Shown here: positions 1 to 6,717 of the stretch, in pieces
How the letters are laid out: each line of letters opens with the position of its first letter
Numbering within the stretch: the first letter of the stretch is position 1
Assembly (NCBI RefSeq): GCF_020860125.1
Contig: NZ_JAJBUX010000045.1
Span: 1-8,095, forward strand
Length of the DNA stretch: 8,095 nt
Direction of reading: 5' to 3'
DNA from: Cloacibacillus sp.
Lineage (GTDB): Bacteria; Synergistota; Synergistia; Synergistales; Synergistaceae
Made by a program: the position numbers and the translations under genes
The notes under the pieces: generated by a model
The model's database searches: none
What the model was told of the DNA's origin: nothing
Seen by the model: only the letters and a program-made list of their open reading frames with translations

Positions 1-1
1 T

Positions 2-143
2 CACATAAATAATGAATTAAGCATATCATGCATATATCCACATGGAAATTCACCCTTTTGCCAGACTTATACACATAAATTGGCAGAACTACAGGTCGTT
101 TTCTCCTCTATCTGCGCCAAAATATTGGTTTGAGCACATAAGT
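2..143 (+). repeat. Three short direct repeats CACATAA(A/G)T
   Basis: The 9-mer CACATAAAT occurs exactly at 2-10 and 72-80, and a one-mismatch copy, CACATAAGT, lies at 135-143. The copy at 72-80 overlaps the perfect DnaA box at 67-75. The copy at 2-10 is preceded by T at position 1 and could be the tail of another DnaA box cut off by the window edge. Spacings of 70 and 63 bases are not regular enough to call iterons. Confidence 0.4.
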
Positions 144-174
144 GTCCACATTTTGTGGATAACTTTGTAGATAA
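34..174. promoter_or_regulatory. Cluster of DnaA-box-like sites, possible replication-origin element
   Basis: Within 141 bases there are two 9-mers that fit the bacterial DnaA box TTATNCACA fully. One is TTATACACA at 67-75 on the plus strand; the other is TTATCCACA at 154-162 on the minus strand. Two more differ from TTATCCACA at one base: ATATCCACA at 34-42 (plus) and TTATCTACA at 166-174 (minus). GTGTCCACA at 142-150 (plus) matches at seven of nine. The two minus-strand boxes are in tandem, 12 bases apart start to start, and the weaker plus-strand box sits just before them in opposite orientation. The surroundings are AT-rich and gene-free. Clustering of DnaA boxes in a non-coding AT-rich stretch is the usual look of oriC, but it also occurs at DnaA-titration sites, DnaA-regulated promoters and plasmid origins. 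Neither dnaA nor dnaN is visible, so origin function is inferred. Confidence 0.5.
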
Positions 175-633
175 GTCGGTGCAAAAATTACGCACTTTAA
201 TTTATTCGACTTCTATTGGCGATGGGAAAATAGTCGTAAGTTAGGTGATATTTACTTCGCCGTAACAGATAAATAATCTCCAAAATCACGGAAATTTCTA
301 TGAATGATTCCAAAAGTACGCAGATTTGCCGCGGATGGATGAGCGCCGCTCCATTTTTCCTCGGGATTTTAATAGGTACGCCCCTCCATCCTTGGGAAAA
401 CAGCAAGTCTTTTGATGAATATTAAGCCTCGCGATGCCTGGCGGCGGTATTTTCCGCATTCACACGGTAGTTATAGACTGCGGTGAACAATTTACAGGAT
501 GAAAATAGCGTCATTTTATTATTAGGGTAATTTCCGGTGAACGTTGTGAAATCTATAAAAAATTATGCCATCAGGCGGCACTGACTATGGTTGGCTTATA
601 CGTTTGACCTGACCTCCAACTGTCCGATCGTAT

Positions 634-676
634 AAAAAAATCACCGCCGCGGTACGATGCCGGCCGCGGCGGCGGT
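634..676 (-). terminator. Rho-independent terminator of the cupin gene
   Basis: Read on the minus strand, CCGCCGCGG (672-664) pairs perfectly with CCGCGGCGG (652-644) across an 11-base loop. After two intervening bases and one closing T, a run of seven T follows (640-634). It begins about 20 bases past the cupin stop codon, which is the expected place. On the plus strand the A run precedes the stem, so it should act only for minus-strand transcripts. Confidence 0.8.
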
Positions 677-696
677 CTCTATTCCTGCTAAGATAA

Positions 697-1044
697 CTAT
701 CCGCGCTTTGCGATTGCCGCTCCCACCACCAGCGTCTCTTTTCCGGAGTTTTCGATGCCGTGGGAACGTCCCATACGGCATAGCATGATGTCGCCGGCCT
801 TTACATGCTGGGTCTCGTTCTCTTCCGTGTAGAGCCCTTCGCCGCTCATAATAAAATACACTTCTTCATTGTCGGCGTGCAGATGGTAGCCTACGGAGGC
901 TCCCGGCTCAAGCTCGAGACGGGTCGTCATCGTGAAGGCGCCGTTCTGGTCGGGGATCGCTACCGGGAAGGCAAGCGCATGTCCCTTGCCGCTGCCGCCC
1001 AATTTTTCCCTCTTTATTCCATCTTCCTGGTTTTTTAATATCAT
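697..1044 (-). CDS. Small single-domain cupin protein (115 aa)
   Basis: This is a cytoplasmic single-domain cupin (Cupin_2 type), predicted to be a small beta-barrel metal-binding protein; its substrate is unknown. Cupin motif 1 is clear: glycine, five residues, HLH, four residues, glutamate, six residues, glycine, in the segment GASVGYHLHADNEEV and onward at about residues 48-70. Motif 2 is GDIMLCRMGRSHGIEN at about 84-99, with the usual proline replaced by arginine. The three histidines and one glutamate that normally bind Mn, Fe, Ni or Zn are all present. The length is typical of one-domain cupins. The ATG at 1044 is chosen because AGGAGA (1057-1052) lies seven bases upstream. The gene is divergent from the carrier operon and has its own promoter and terminator. 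It may be a small isomerase, dioxygenase-like enzyme or ligand-binding protein; the family alone does not decide. Any link with the neighbouring operon is inference from position. Confidence 0.9.
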   Translation of the reverse strand: MILKNQEDGIKREKLGGSGKGHALAFPVAIPDQNGAFTMTTRLELEPGASVGYHLHADNEEVYFIMSGEGLYTEENETQHVKAGDIMLCRMGRSHGIENSGKETLVVGAAIAKRG

Positions 1045-1092
1045 CTTCGATTCTCCTTTTTGCAGAGTCTAATTTTTGTGCTTTCCAGAGAA

Positions 1093-1120
1093 ATTATATT
1101 GCCTCTGAGAGATAAGTCTA
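1093..1120 (-). promoter_or_regulatory. Sigma70-like promoter for the cupin gene
   Basis: On the minus strand TAGACT (1120-1115) and a perfect TATAAT (1098-1093) are separated by 16 bases. Transcription would start near 1086, giving a leader of roughly 40 bases that contains the AGGAGA ribosome-binding site. An inverted repeat, CAGAG (1086-1090) facing CTCTG (1103-1107), flanks the -10 box, and CTCTGAGAG at 1103-1111 is itself a dyad inside the spacer. These could be an operator, though arms this short may be chance. Confidence 0.5.
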
Positions 1121-1441
1121 TTCTTTTTATATAGATAAAAGAGCTAAATATTATTGACCTTTAATGATTATTAAATTTCCTTCCACGCCAAAAAGATGAG
1201 ATAGGATTGGTAATGTATTTTTTACGAATATTAGGCATATGTTATTGATAAAAGATCTTGAATATTACTTGAATGTAAAAAATAAAATAAATAATTGGCT
1301 AATATTATATTACTATGATAAAATAGTATATTGCCCTATAAGGCGGTGTATTGCTATACCCTAAACCGTTCCGGCGGAAAGAAAGGCGGCGGATTACAGT
1401 AACCGGTAGAATATAAGACTAACATTAAGGAGGAAAATATT
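1121..1441. other. AT-rich divergent intergenic and leader region of the carrier operon
   Basis: No gene is visible between the cupin promoter and the carrier start. The stretch to about 1330 is strongly AT-rich. It contains a perfect six-base-arm inverted repeat, TTTAAT facing ATTAAA with a GATT loop (1160-1175), which could be a regulator site. From about 1331 the composition becomes more GC-rich and looks like an untranslated leader, with a small hairpin of GGTGTA (1345-1350) and TATACC (1355-1360) around the loop TTGC. I do not recognise a known riboswitch class. The leader ends in a strong ribosome-binding site, AAGGAGG (1427-1433), eight bases before the carrier ATG. Confidence 0.5.
1295..1324 (+). 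promoter_or_regulatory. Candidate promoter of the carrier operon
   Basis: TTGGCT (1295-1300) and TAAAAT (1319-1324) are separated by 18 bases and lie in AT-rich DNA. Transcription would start near 1331, just where the leader becomes more GC-rich. Neither box is perfect and several other AT-rich combinations are possible nearby, so this is only the best candidate I see. Confidence 0.3.
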
Positions 1442-2842
1442 ATGACGGAAAAGAAATCAAAGCTTAATCTTCTTATGCCACACACCTACGTTCTTCTTTT
1501 CTTTCTGATCGTCATTGCGACCATTGGAACCTATGTTGTGCCGGCAGGTTTATACGACCGTATCACTGACCCTCATACGGGGCGTATGGTCGTCGATCCG
1601 ACGACCTATCATATCGTCAAGTCAACGCCGGTGGACCCCTTCGCAATGTTCATCAGCGTCTATAAGGGGCTTGTCCAGGCAGCCGATATTATATTCTTTA
1701 TAATGATCTCATACGCATGTTTCTATCTCGTCCTCGTCAGCGGCGCGCTTAACGCTGCGATGGGCGCCCTGCTGCGCGCAACGAAGGGGCGCGACGCCTT
1801 CGTCATGCCGCTCTTCATGTATCTATTCGCCACCGCCGCCACCTTCTTTGGCATGTTTGAGGAGGCCTTCGGGTTTATACCGATCTTCGTCGGACTTGCC
1901 GTCGCGATGGGTTATGACGCGCTGGTCGGCATGTCCGTCGTCGCGATGGGATGCGGCCTCGGCTTTGCCGCCGCCTTTATGAACCCCTTCACGGTCGGCC
2001 TCGCGCAGAAGATATCGGAGCTGCCGCTCTTCTCGGGACTCGGTTTCCGCATCGTATCATGGTTTGTTTTTGTGACGATGGGCGTCATCTGGATGATGCG
2101 CTATGCGGCGAAGGTGAGAAAAGACCCCAGCAAGAGCCTCATGAAGGGTATCGACGTCGGCGCGCTGGCGCTCGACCACAACGAACTTGTTGATTCAAAG
2201 TTCACCGGACGCAATAAGGCGGTCCTTCTCGTCCTGTTTATCGGAATGTGCTTCTTGGTATGGGGCGTGCTTACAAGGGGCTGGTATTTCGACGAGCTCT
2301 GCGGACTGCTCCTCGTTACGGGCATCGCCTGCGGCCTGGCTAACGGATACGGTCCCAGCCGCATAGCGCAGATATTTATCGACGCCTGGAAGGATATCAT
2401 CTTCGGAGCCTGCGTCGTCGGCATCTCGCGCGGGGTGCTCGTCGTCATGCAGCAGGGACAGATCATCGACACCGTCATTTATGCGCTGGCGGCGCCTCTG
2501 AGCGGACTGCCGAAATGGGTGGCCGCCGAAGGGATGCTCTTCGTACAGACCCTGATAAACTTTTTCATCCCCTCCGGCTCGGGACAGGCGGCGACCACCA
2601 TCCCTATCATGTCCCCGCTTTCTGACATCCTTGGCATTCCGCGCCAGGTAGCGGTCCTCGCCTACCAGTACGGCGACGGTTTTTCTAATATCCTCTGGCC
2701 GACGACGAATCTGCCGGTCATGTGCAGCCTCGCGAAGGTGCCGATTGAGAAGTGGTGGAAGTACTTCATTCCCTTCTTCCTCCTCCTCTTCGCTGTGCAG
2801 ATGGTATTCATCTTCGTCGTGATAATGATCAACTATCAATAA
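1442..2842 (+). CDS. YfcC/DcuC-type integral membrane carrier (466 aa)
   Basis: This is an inner-membrane secondary transporter of the YfcC group within the C4-dicarboxylate anaerobic carrier (DcuC) family, part of the ion-transporter superfamily. Members carry carboxylates, basic amino acids or related anions by symport or exchange. The N-terminal PHTYVLLFFLIVIATIGTY (about residues 13-31) is the typical first helix. Further hydrophobic segments lie near 80-103, 119-139, 144-165, 166-186, 203-221, 259-277, 284-301, 318-336, 362-377 and 440-463. FGMFEEAFGF (136-145) and MNPF (180-183) lie in the first half. IPSGSGQA (376-383) and YQYGDGFSNILWPT (408-421) in the second half look like the re-entrant-loop substrate motifs of the superfamily. 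The length is normal. The start is fixed by AAGGAGG eight bases upstream. It is the first gene of a unit with two amide hydrolases, 15 bases before the next ORF, suggesting import of an acylated amino acid or dipeptide. The actual substrate is inferred, not shown. Confidence 0.88.
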   Translation: MTEKKSKLNLLMPHTYVLLFFLIVIATIGTYVVPAGLYDRITDPHTGRMVVDPTTYHIVKSTPVDPFAMFISVYKGLVQAADIIFFIMISYACFYLVLVSGALNAAMGALLRATKGRDAFVMPLFMYLFATAATFFGMFEEAFGFIPIFVGLAVAMGYDALVGMSVVAMGCGLGFAAAFMNPFTVGLAQKISELPLFSGLGFRIVSWFVFVTMGVIWMMRYAAKVRKDPSKSLMKGIDVGALALDHNELVDSKFTGRNKAVLLVLFIGMCFLVWGVLTRGWYFDELCGLLLVTGIACGLANGYGPSRIAQIFIDAWKDIIFGACVVGISRGVLVVMQQGQIIDTVIYALAAPLSGLPKWVAAEGMLFVQTLINFFIPSGSGQAATTIPIMSPLSDILGIPRQVAVLAYQYGDGFSNILWPTTNLPVMCSLAKVPIEKWWKYFIPFFLLLFAVQMVFIFVVIMINYQ

Positions 2843-2857
2843 AGACTGCTGTGTATA

Positions 2858-4216
2858 ATGGAAAAATTTGAGCTTCTTATCCGGGGAGGGGATGTCATAC
2901 TCCCCGGATGCGCCGAACCATCCAGTGTCAACATCGCCGTCAGCGGCGGCCGCGTAGCGTCGCTGACGGCGGAGGAGCCTCCTGCGGCCGTGGTTATTGA
3001 CGCCGCGGGGCTCTGCGTTTCGCCCGGTTTTATCGACACCCATATGCACGACGAAGAGGCCGAAGACGGAAATACGGTCGAGCAGGCGCTTTTGCGGCAG
3101 GGGGTCACGACGGCGATCGCCGGAAACTGCGGCTCCGGTCCGCTGGCGGCCGATATCAGACCCTATAGGAGGAACCCTTGGCTTAATCTGGGCTATCTGA
3201 CGGGACATACAAAGCTTCGGGAAAGTTCCGGGGTGACGGATATATATGCCGCCTCGCCGCCTGATGCGATAGAAAAGATGAGCGGGCTGCTCCTTCATGA
3301 ACTTGAAAATGAGGGTTCTTTCGGCCTATCTTTCGGCCTTGAGTATATGCCTAATACCTCGGCGGAAGAGATCGAAGCGCTTCTTAAAGTTGCCAGCAGC
3401 TACCAAAATATATGGATACCGGTGCACATCCGCGCCGACGGCCCCGCCGCGGTGGAGGCTGTGGACGAAATAATCGGCTATGCCCATAAATATCCGCTGC
3501 GCTTCCAGATATCGCACACCGGCAGCATGTGCGCCTTCGGTCGTCTCTCCGAGGTGCTTGACCACATCTCCGCCGCCGTCGCCAACGGCTGTGACATAAC
3601 CTTCGACTGTTACCCATACGACGCCTTCTGTACCAACCTCGGTTCGGCGGTCTTCGACGAAGGTTTTGAAGAGAGGTGGGGACGCGGCTGCGCATATCTG
3701 GAGGTTGGCAGCGGGCCGTACCGTGGAAAATTTCTCTCTGAGGACGGCCTTTACGCAAAACTGCGAAAAGAGGCTCCCGAGACCCTTATCATTGCCCATG
3801 TGATAAACGGGGCCGAGGTCGAGGAATGCCTCATGCACCCGCGCTGCGCCGTCGCCTCGGACTCAATTCTTCTCAAGGGGCACGGACATCCGCGCGCCGC
3901 GGGAACCTTCCCGCGCGCGATAAATATCATGCGGAAAAAGGGGCTGAGCCTCGTTGAGGCGGTGCGGAAATGCACATCGCTGCCGGCGGCGATGGCCTTC
4001 CTCGATAAAGGTGAAATCAAACCCGGAGCTGACGCCGACTTTGTACTCTTTGACCCTCAGCGGCTGCGTGACCGGGCAACATTCGCCGAAGAGCTTCTGC
4101 CTCCCGAGGGCGTCGAGTGGGTCATCATCGGCGGAGAGGCCGCCGTACATAAAAACGAGATTCTTGGAGGCCCCAAAGGAAGGCTGATCACCCGCCAAAC
4201 CTTCGCGGCTGTATAA
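2858..4216 (+). CDS. D-aminoacylase / N-acyl-D-amino-acid deacylase family amidohydrolase (452 aa)
   Basis: This is a cytoplasmic metal-dependent amidohydrolase of the D-aminoacylase group, which hydrolyses N-acyl-D-amino acids to a carboxylate and a free D-amino acid. The N-terminal beta-domain (about 1-55) leads into PGFIDTHMHD (56-65), with the metal-binding HxH pair at H62/H64. Next come GNCG with the family's unusual metal-binding cysteine (C91), H190 in IPVHIRADG, H220 in ISHTGS, TFDCYPYDA (248-256) and the probable catalytic aspartate D335 in ASDS. The sequence GEIKPGADADFVLFDP (385-400) is the return to the beta-domain. All expected catalytic residues are present, although 452 aa is somewhat shorter than many characterised members. 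No good Shine-Dalgarno sequence precedes the ATG; it lies 15 bases after the carrier stop codon, so translation may be coupled. Relatives also include dihydroorotase-like and N-acyl-D-glutamate/aspartate deacylases. The class is well supported, while D-stereospecificity and the acyl group are inferred. Confidence 0.87.
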   Translation: MEKFELLIRGGDVILPGCAEPSSVNIAVSGGRVASLTAEEPPAAVVIDAAGLCVSPGFIDTHMHDEEAEDGNTVEQALLRQGVTTAIAGNCGSGPLAADIRPYRRNPWLNLGYLTGHTKLRESSGVTDIYAASPPDAIEKMSGLLLHELENEGSFGLSFGLEYMPNTSAEEIEALLKVASSYQNIWIPVHIRADGPAAVEAVDEIIGYAHKYPLRFQISHTGSMCAFGRLSEVLDHISAAVANGCDITFDCYPYDAFCTNLGSAVFDEGFEERWGRGCAYLEVGSGPYRGKFLSEDGLYAKLRKEAPETLIIAHVINGAEVEECLMHPRCAVASDSILLKGHGHPRAAGTFPRAINIMRKKGLSLVEAVRKCTSLPAAMAFLDKGEIKPGADADFVLFDPQRLRDRATFAEELLPPEGVEWVIIGGEAAVHKNEILGGPKGRLITRQTFAAV

Positions 4217-4256
4217 TAGCGGTAAGAGATATAGCATACAAAGGGAGGCTGACGTC

Positions 4257-5444
4257 ATGGAGCTTCGGCAGATGATAGCGGAACTTGATAAAAATATCGC
4301 GGTAAACACCCCCGCGATGGCGGCCATGAGCGACGGTTTTGCCGCGCGCCCCGAGGTCTCGGGAAAAGAGTTTGAGACCAGCAAAGAAATAGTCCGTGTG
4401 CTGAAAGAGGCGGGCTTTGAGGTCGAGTATCCCGCGCTCGGCATTCCGACCGCCTTCACTGCGCGCTGCGGCAGAGGCGGCGGCCCTAAAGTCGCCATTC
4501 TCACGGAATACGACGCGCTGCCGGAGATCGGCCACGCCTGCGGCCATAATCTGCACGGTTCGATGTCGGTCCTGACGGCGCTCGCTCTTCTTCCGATCCT
4601 GAAGAATACGGACTGCGAGCTGCTGGTGGCCGGCACTCCCGCCGAGGAGACGGATGGGGCGAAGGTCGAGATGTCCGCTAAAGGGCTCTTCGACGGCTGT
4701 GACTTCGCGATGATGATCCATTCCTGCGGCGGAAAAAACATGGTCGAATATCGTTCGCTTGCGATGGACGCGGTGGAGTTCACCTTCACCGGCAAGACCT
4801 CGCACGCCGCCTCCGCCCCCTGGGAGGGGTGCAACGCGCTGAACGGCCTGCAGCTGTTCTTTCACGCGGTGGATATGCTACGCCAGCATGTGAGGCCGGA
4901 GGTCCGCATGCACGGCATCGTCCACGACGGCGGCGCGGCGCCGAATATCGTACCTGAGCGCGCCGTCGGGCGCTTCTACTTCCGAGCCCCGAAAAGGGCC
5001 TATCTCGACGAAATTATCAAAAAGGTCCACAACTGTGCGCGCGGCGCGGCGCTCGCGACGGAGACAGAGGTGACGTGGCGCAACTTTGAGGCGAGCTTTA
5101 TGGATATGCTTCCCAACGGCCCCGCCGAGACAATGGCGAAAAAATACTTTGCGAAAATTGGTCTTGAAGTGACCCCCTGCGGCACATTTATGGGCTCTTC
5201 CGACATGGGCGACGTCTCCTACAGATGTCCGGCGCTGCAGCCGGAAATAGACATCTCAGGCGAGAATATCGAAGCCCACACCCGCGCCTTTGCCGAGGCG
5301 ACGCAGAAGCCGCGCGCACACGAGGCGATGAGGGACGGGGCGAAGATAATCGGACGCTGTCTGCTTGAGGTCATCTCGGACGGAGAGCTGCGCGGCAGAA
5401 TGTGGCAGAGTTATAAAGAGGAGATCGCCGCCGCGAAGAGGTAG
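4257..5444 (+). CDS. M20 family zinc aminoacylase/dipeptidase, AbgB/PM20D2-like (395 aa)
   Basis: This is a cytoplasmic di-zinc amide hydrolase of the M20 (M20D-like) family. Relatives cleave N-acyl amino acids, p-aminobenzoyl-glutamate (AbgB) or beta-alanyl dipeptides (PM20D2). The metal and catalytic motifs are intact: ILTEYDALPEIGHACGHNLHG (from residue 81) with C95 and H97, GTPAEE with E130/E131, MMIHS with H155, and a late histidine, H341. TGKTSHAAS (178-186) opens the lid/dimerisation domain, followed by HDGGAAPNIVPERA (223-236), a signature of this subgroup. SSDMGDVS (314-321) is also typical. The length is normal, there is no signal peptide, and nothing looks truncated. AAGGGAGG (4241-4248) sits eight bases before the ATG. 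The gene starts 40 bases after the D-aminoacylase stop codon and is followed by a terminator, so it is the last gene of the unit. It probably removes a second acyl or aminoacyl group from the imported substrate, or handles a different stereoisomer; the substrate is inferred. Confidence 0.9.
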   Translation: MELRQMIAELDKNIAVNTPAMAAMSDGFAARPEVSGKEFETSKEIVRVLKEAGFEVEYPALGIPTAFTARCGRGGGPKVAILTEYDALPEIGHACGHNLHGSMSVLTALALLPILKNTDCELLVAGTPAEETDGAKVEMSAKGLFDGCDFAMMIHSCGGKNMVEYRSLAMDAVEFTFTGKTSHAASAPWEGCNALNGLQLFFHAVDMLRQHVRPEVRMHGIVHDGGAAPNIVPERAVGRFYFRAPKRAYLDEIIKKVHNCARGAALATETEVTWRNFEASFMDMLPNGPAETMAKKYFAKIGLEVTPCGTFMGSSDMGDVSYRCPALQPEIDISGENIEAHTRAFAEATQKPRAHEAMRDGAKIIGRCLLEVISDGELRGRMWQSYKEEIAAAKR

Positions 5445-5474
5445 GTGGCGCTGAAATATTGGTATAAACATAAT

Positions 5475-5504
5475 AAGGGCTGCCGGAAAATAGAGGCAGC
5501 CTTT
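5475..5504 (+). terminator. Rho-independent terminator after the M20 gene
   Basis: GGCTGCC (5478-5484) pairs perfectly with GGCAGCC (5495-5501) over a 10-base loop. The stem can be extended by a G-T and two A-T pairs (AAG with TTT). A T-rich tract follows to about 5516, interrupted by GTCG. It lies 31 bases after the M20 stop codon and separates the carrier operon from the DUF362 gene. Confidence 0.8.
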
Positions 5505-5598
5505 GTCGTTTCTTTTCATTAATTTAAAACTTGCCCTCCACATGATAAAATTATCAGCGGGTTTGAAAGAAAAGTAATATACACAGGGGGAGACAACA

Positions 5599-6711
5599 AT
5601 GTCGTCAAAGGTATATTTCACAAATATGAGAGCGACGCCGGAACTTAATCTGCTTCAGAAGCTTGAGAAGCTGATAAAGAGCGCCGGCATCGGAGAGATC
5701 GACTTCAAAAAACAGTTCGCGGCGATAAAAATACATCTCGGGGAGCCGGGAAATATTGCCTACCTGCGCCCAAACTTCTCGAAGGTAGTGGCGGACGTTA
5801 TTAAAGAACTTGGCGGAAAGCCATTCCTCACTGACAGCAACACGCTCTATGTCGGCCGCCGCAAGGACGCGCTCGAACACCTCGACGCTGCCTACGAAAA
5901 CGGCTATAACCCCTTCTGCACCGGCTGTCAGGTGATAATCGCCGACGGCCTGAAGGGGACAGACGAAGCTCTGATTCCGGTGGAGGGCGGCGAATATGTC
6001 AAGGAGGCGAAGATCGGCCGCGCCATCGCCGACGCCGACATCATCATCTCGCTCTCCCATTTCAAGGGACATGAGCTGACCGGCTTTGGCGGCGCGGTCA
6101 AGAATCTCGGCATGGGTTCGGGATCGCGAGCCGGCAAGATGGAGATGCACAGCGAAGGAAAACCGTCTATCAGTGAAGAAAAATGTATCGGCTGCGGACG
6201 CTGCGCCCGCAACTGCGCGCAGAGGGCGATCTCGATAAAAGCCGGAAAAGCCTCCATAGACCATGAAAAGTGCGTTGGCTGCGGGCGCTGCATCTCCGCC
6301 TGCCCCTTTGATGCCGTCATGCCGGACTGGGATGGCTCGAACGACGTCCTCAACAAAAAGATGGCGGAATACGCGAAGGCGGTCATCTTTGGGAAACCGA
6401 ACTTCCACGTCTGCCTCGTAATAGACGTCTCGCCATTCTGTGACTGCCACGTGGAAAACGACGCCGCCGTCACGCCCGACATTGGATTCTTCGCCTCCTT
6501 TGACCCCGTGGCGCTCGACCAGGCCTGCGCCGACGCGGTGATAAAGACCCCCGTGATCTCCGGGACCTATCTGACGGACCAGCTGCATGAAAACGGCGCG
6601 GATCCGGATCATTTCCACGCGATGCACCCCACCACCAAATGGCAGGTGATGCTGGAACATGCCGAAAAGCTCGGTATGGGCACGCGCAATTATGAACTTA
6701 TAGAAATCTAA
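5599..6711 (+). CDS. DUF362 domain protein with two [4Fe-4S] ferredoxin motifs (370 aa)
   Basis: This is a predicted cytoplasmic iron-sulfur protein of the DUF362 family, whose biochemical role is not established. Family relatives are common in anaerobes and are often annotated as ferredoxin-like redox proteins. The DUF362 part covers about residues 40-185, including IKIHLGEPGN (43-52), TDSNTLYVGRR (78-88), SLSHFKGHELTGFGGAVKNLG (from 151) and a glycine/serine-rich stretch. The bacterial ferredoxin domain has two clusters. The first is C196, C199, C202 and C206, where the usual proline after the last cysteine is alanine. The second is C225, C228, C231 and C235, with a normal CP. Extra cysteines occur as FCTGC (C107, C110) and as C272 and FCDC (C281, C283), which may form another metal or disulfide site. 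The DUF362 fold resumes after the ferredoxin insert and contains FFASFDPVALDQACAD (297-312). The ATG follows GGGGGAG (5586-5592) by six bases. It is transcribed alone between two terminators; a redox role in amino acid fermentation is only a guess. Confidence 0.9.
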   Translation: MSSKVYFTNMRATPELNLLQKLEKLIKSAGIGEIDFKKQFAAIKIHLGEPGNIAYLRPNFSKVVADVIKELGGKPFLTDSNTLYVGRRKDALEHLDAAYENGYNPFCTGCQVIIADGLKGTDEALIPVEGGEYVKEAKIGRAIADADIIISLSHFKGHELTGFGGAVKNLGMGSGSRAGKMEMHSEGKPSISEEKCIGCGRCARNCAQRAISIKAGKASIDHEKCVGCGRCISACPFDAVMPDWDGSNDVLNKKMAEYAKAVIFGKPNFHVCLVIDVSPFCDCHVENDAAVTPDIGFFASFDPVALDQACADAVIKTPVISGTYLTDQLHENGADPDHFHAMHPTTKWQVMLEHAEKLGMGTRNYELIEI

Positions 6712-6717
6712 GATATT

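Larger units (their letters stand above)
1..632. other. Gene-free AT-rich stretch left of the cupin gene
   Basis: I find no convincing coding region here. The longest open frame (minus strand, 197-406) begins with TTG, lacks a Shine-Dalgarno sequence and has no recognisable domain. The first 180 bases carry DnaA-box-like 9-mers and short direct repeats, listed separately. A possible hairpin with nine pairs and one bulged G lies at 240-266 (GTTAGGTGA facing TTCGCCGTAAC). From about 270 to 630 I see no repeat, RNA gene or regulatory structure that I can name. The left edge is cut by the window, so an upstream gene or the rest of the DnaA-box cluster may lie outside. Confidence 0.6.

Noticed and set aside
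197..406. Minus-strand open frame of 69 codons in the left intergenic region
   Set aside because: It starts with TTG, has no Shine-Dalgarno sequence, shows no domain and lies in AT-rich DNA where short open frames arise easily.
805..1038. Plus-strand open frame opposite the cupin gene
   Set aside because: The minus strand has full cupin motifs, a promoter, a ribosome-binding site and a terminator; the plus frame is a shadow.
1331..1441. Possible riboswitch in the carrier leader
   Set aside because: Only a weak six-pair hairpin is visible and I do not recognise a conserved core of any known riboswitch class.
2195..3298. Long minus-strand open frame across the carrier/D-aminoacylase junction
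   Set aside because: It is antisense to two genes with intact motifs and its translation is rich in arginine and low-complexity acidic runs, as expected of a shadow frame in GC-rich coding DNA.
3863..4834. Minus-strand open frame opposite the D-aminoacylase and M20 genes
   Set aside because: It is antisense to catalytic motifs of both genes, crosses their intergenic gap, and has no recognisable domain.
5533..5580. Promoter for the DUF362 gene
   Set aside because: TTATCA-N18-TAATAT ending at 5580 would place the start inside the ribosome-binding site, and other combinations have poor boxes, so I do not assign one, although a promoter must lie in this gap or read-through must occur.
5605..6660. 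Long minus-strand open frame opposite almost all of the DUF362 gene
   Set aside because: The plus strand encodes two canonical ferredoxin motifs and has a ribosome-binding site and terminator; the antisense product has no family features.
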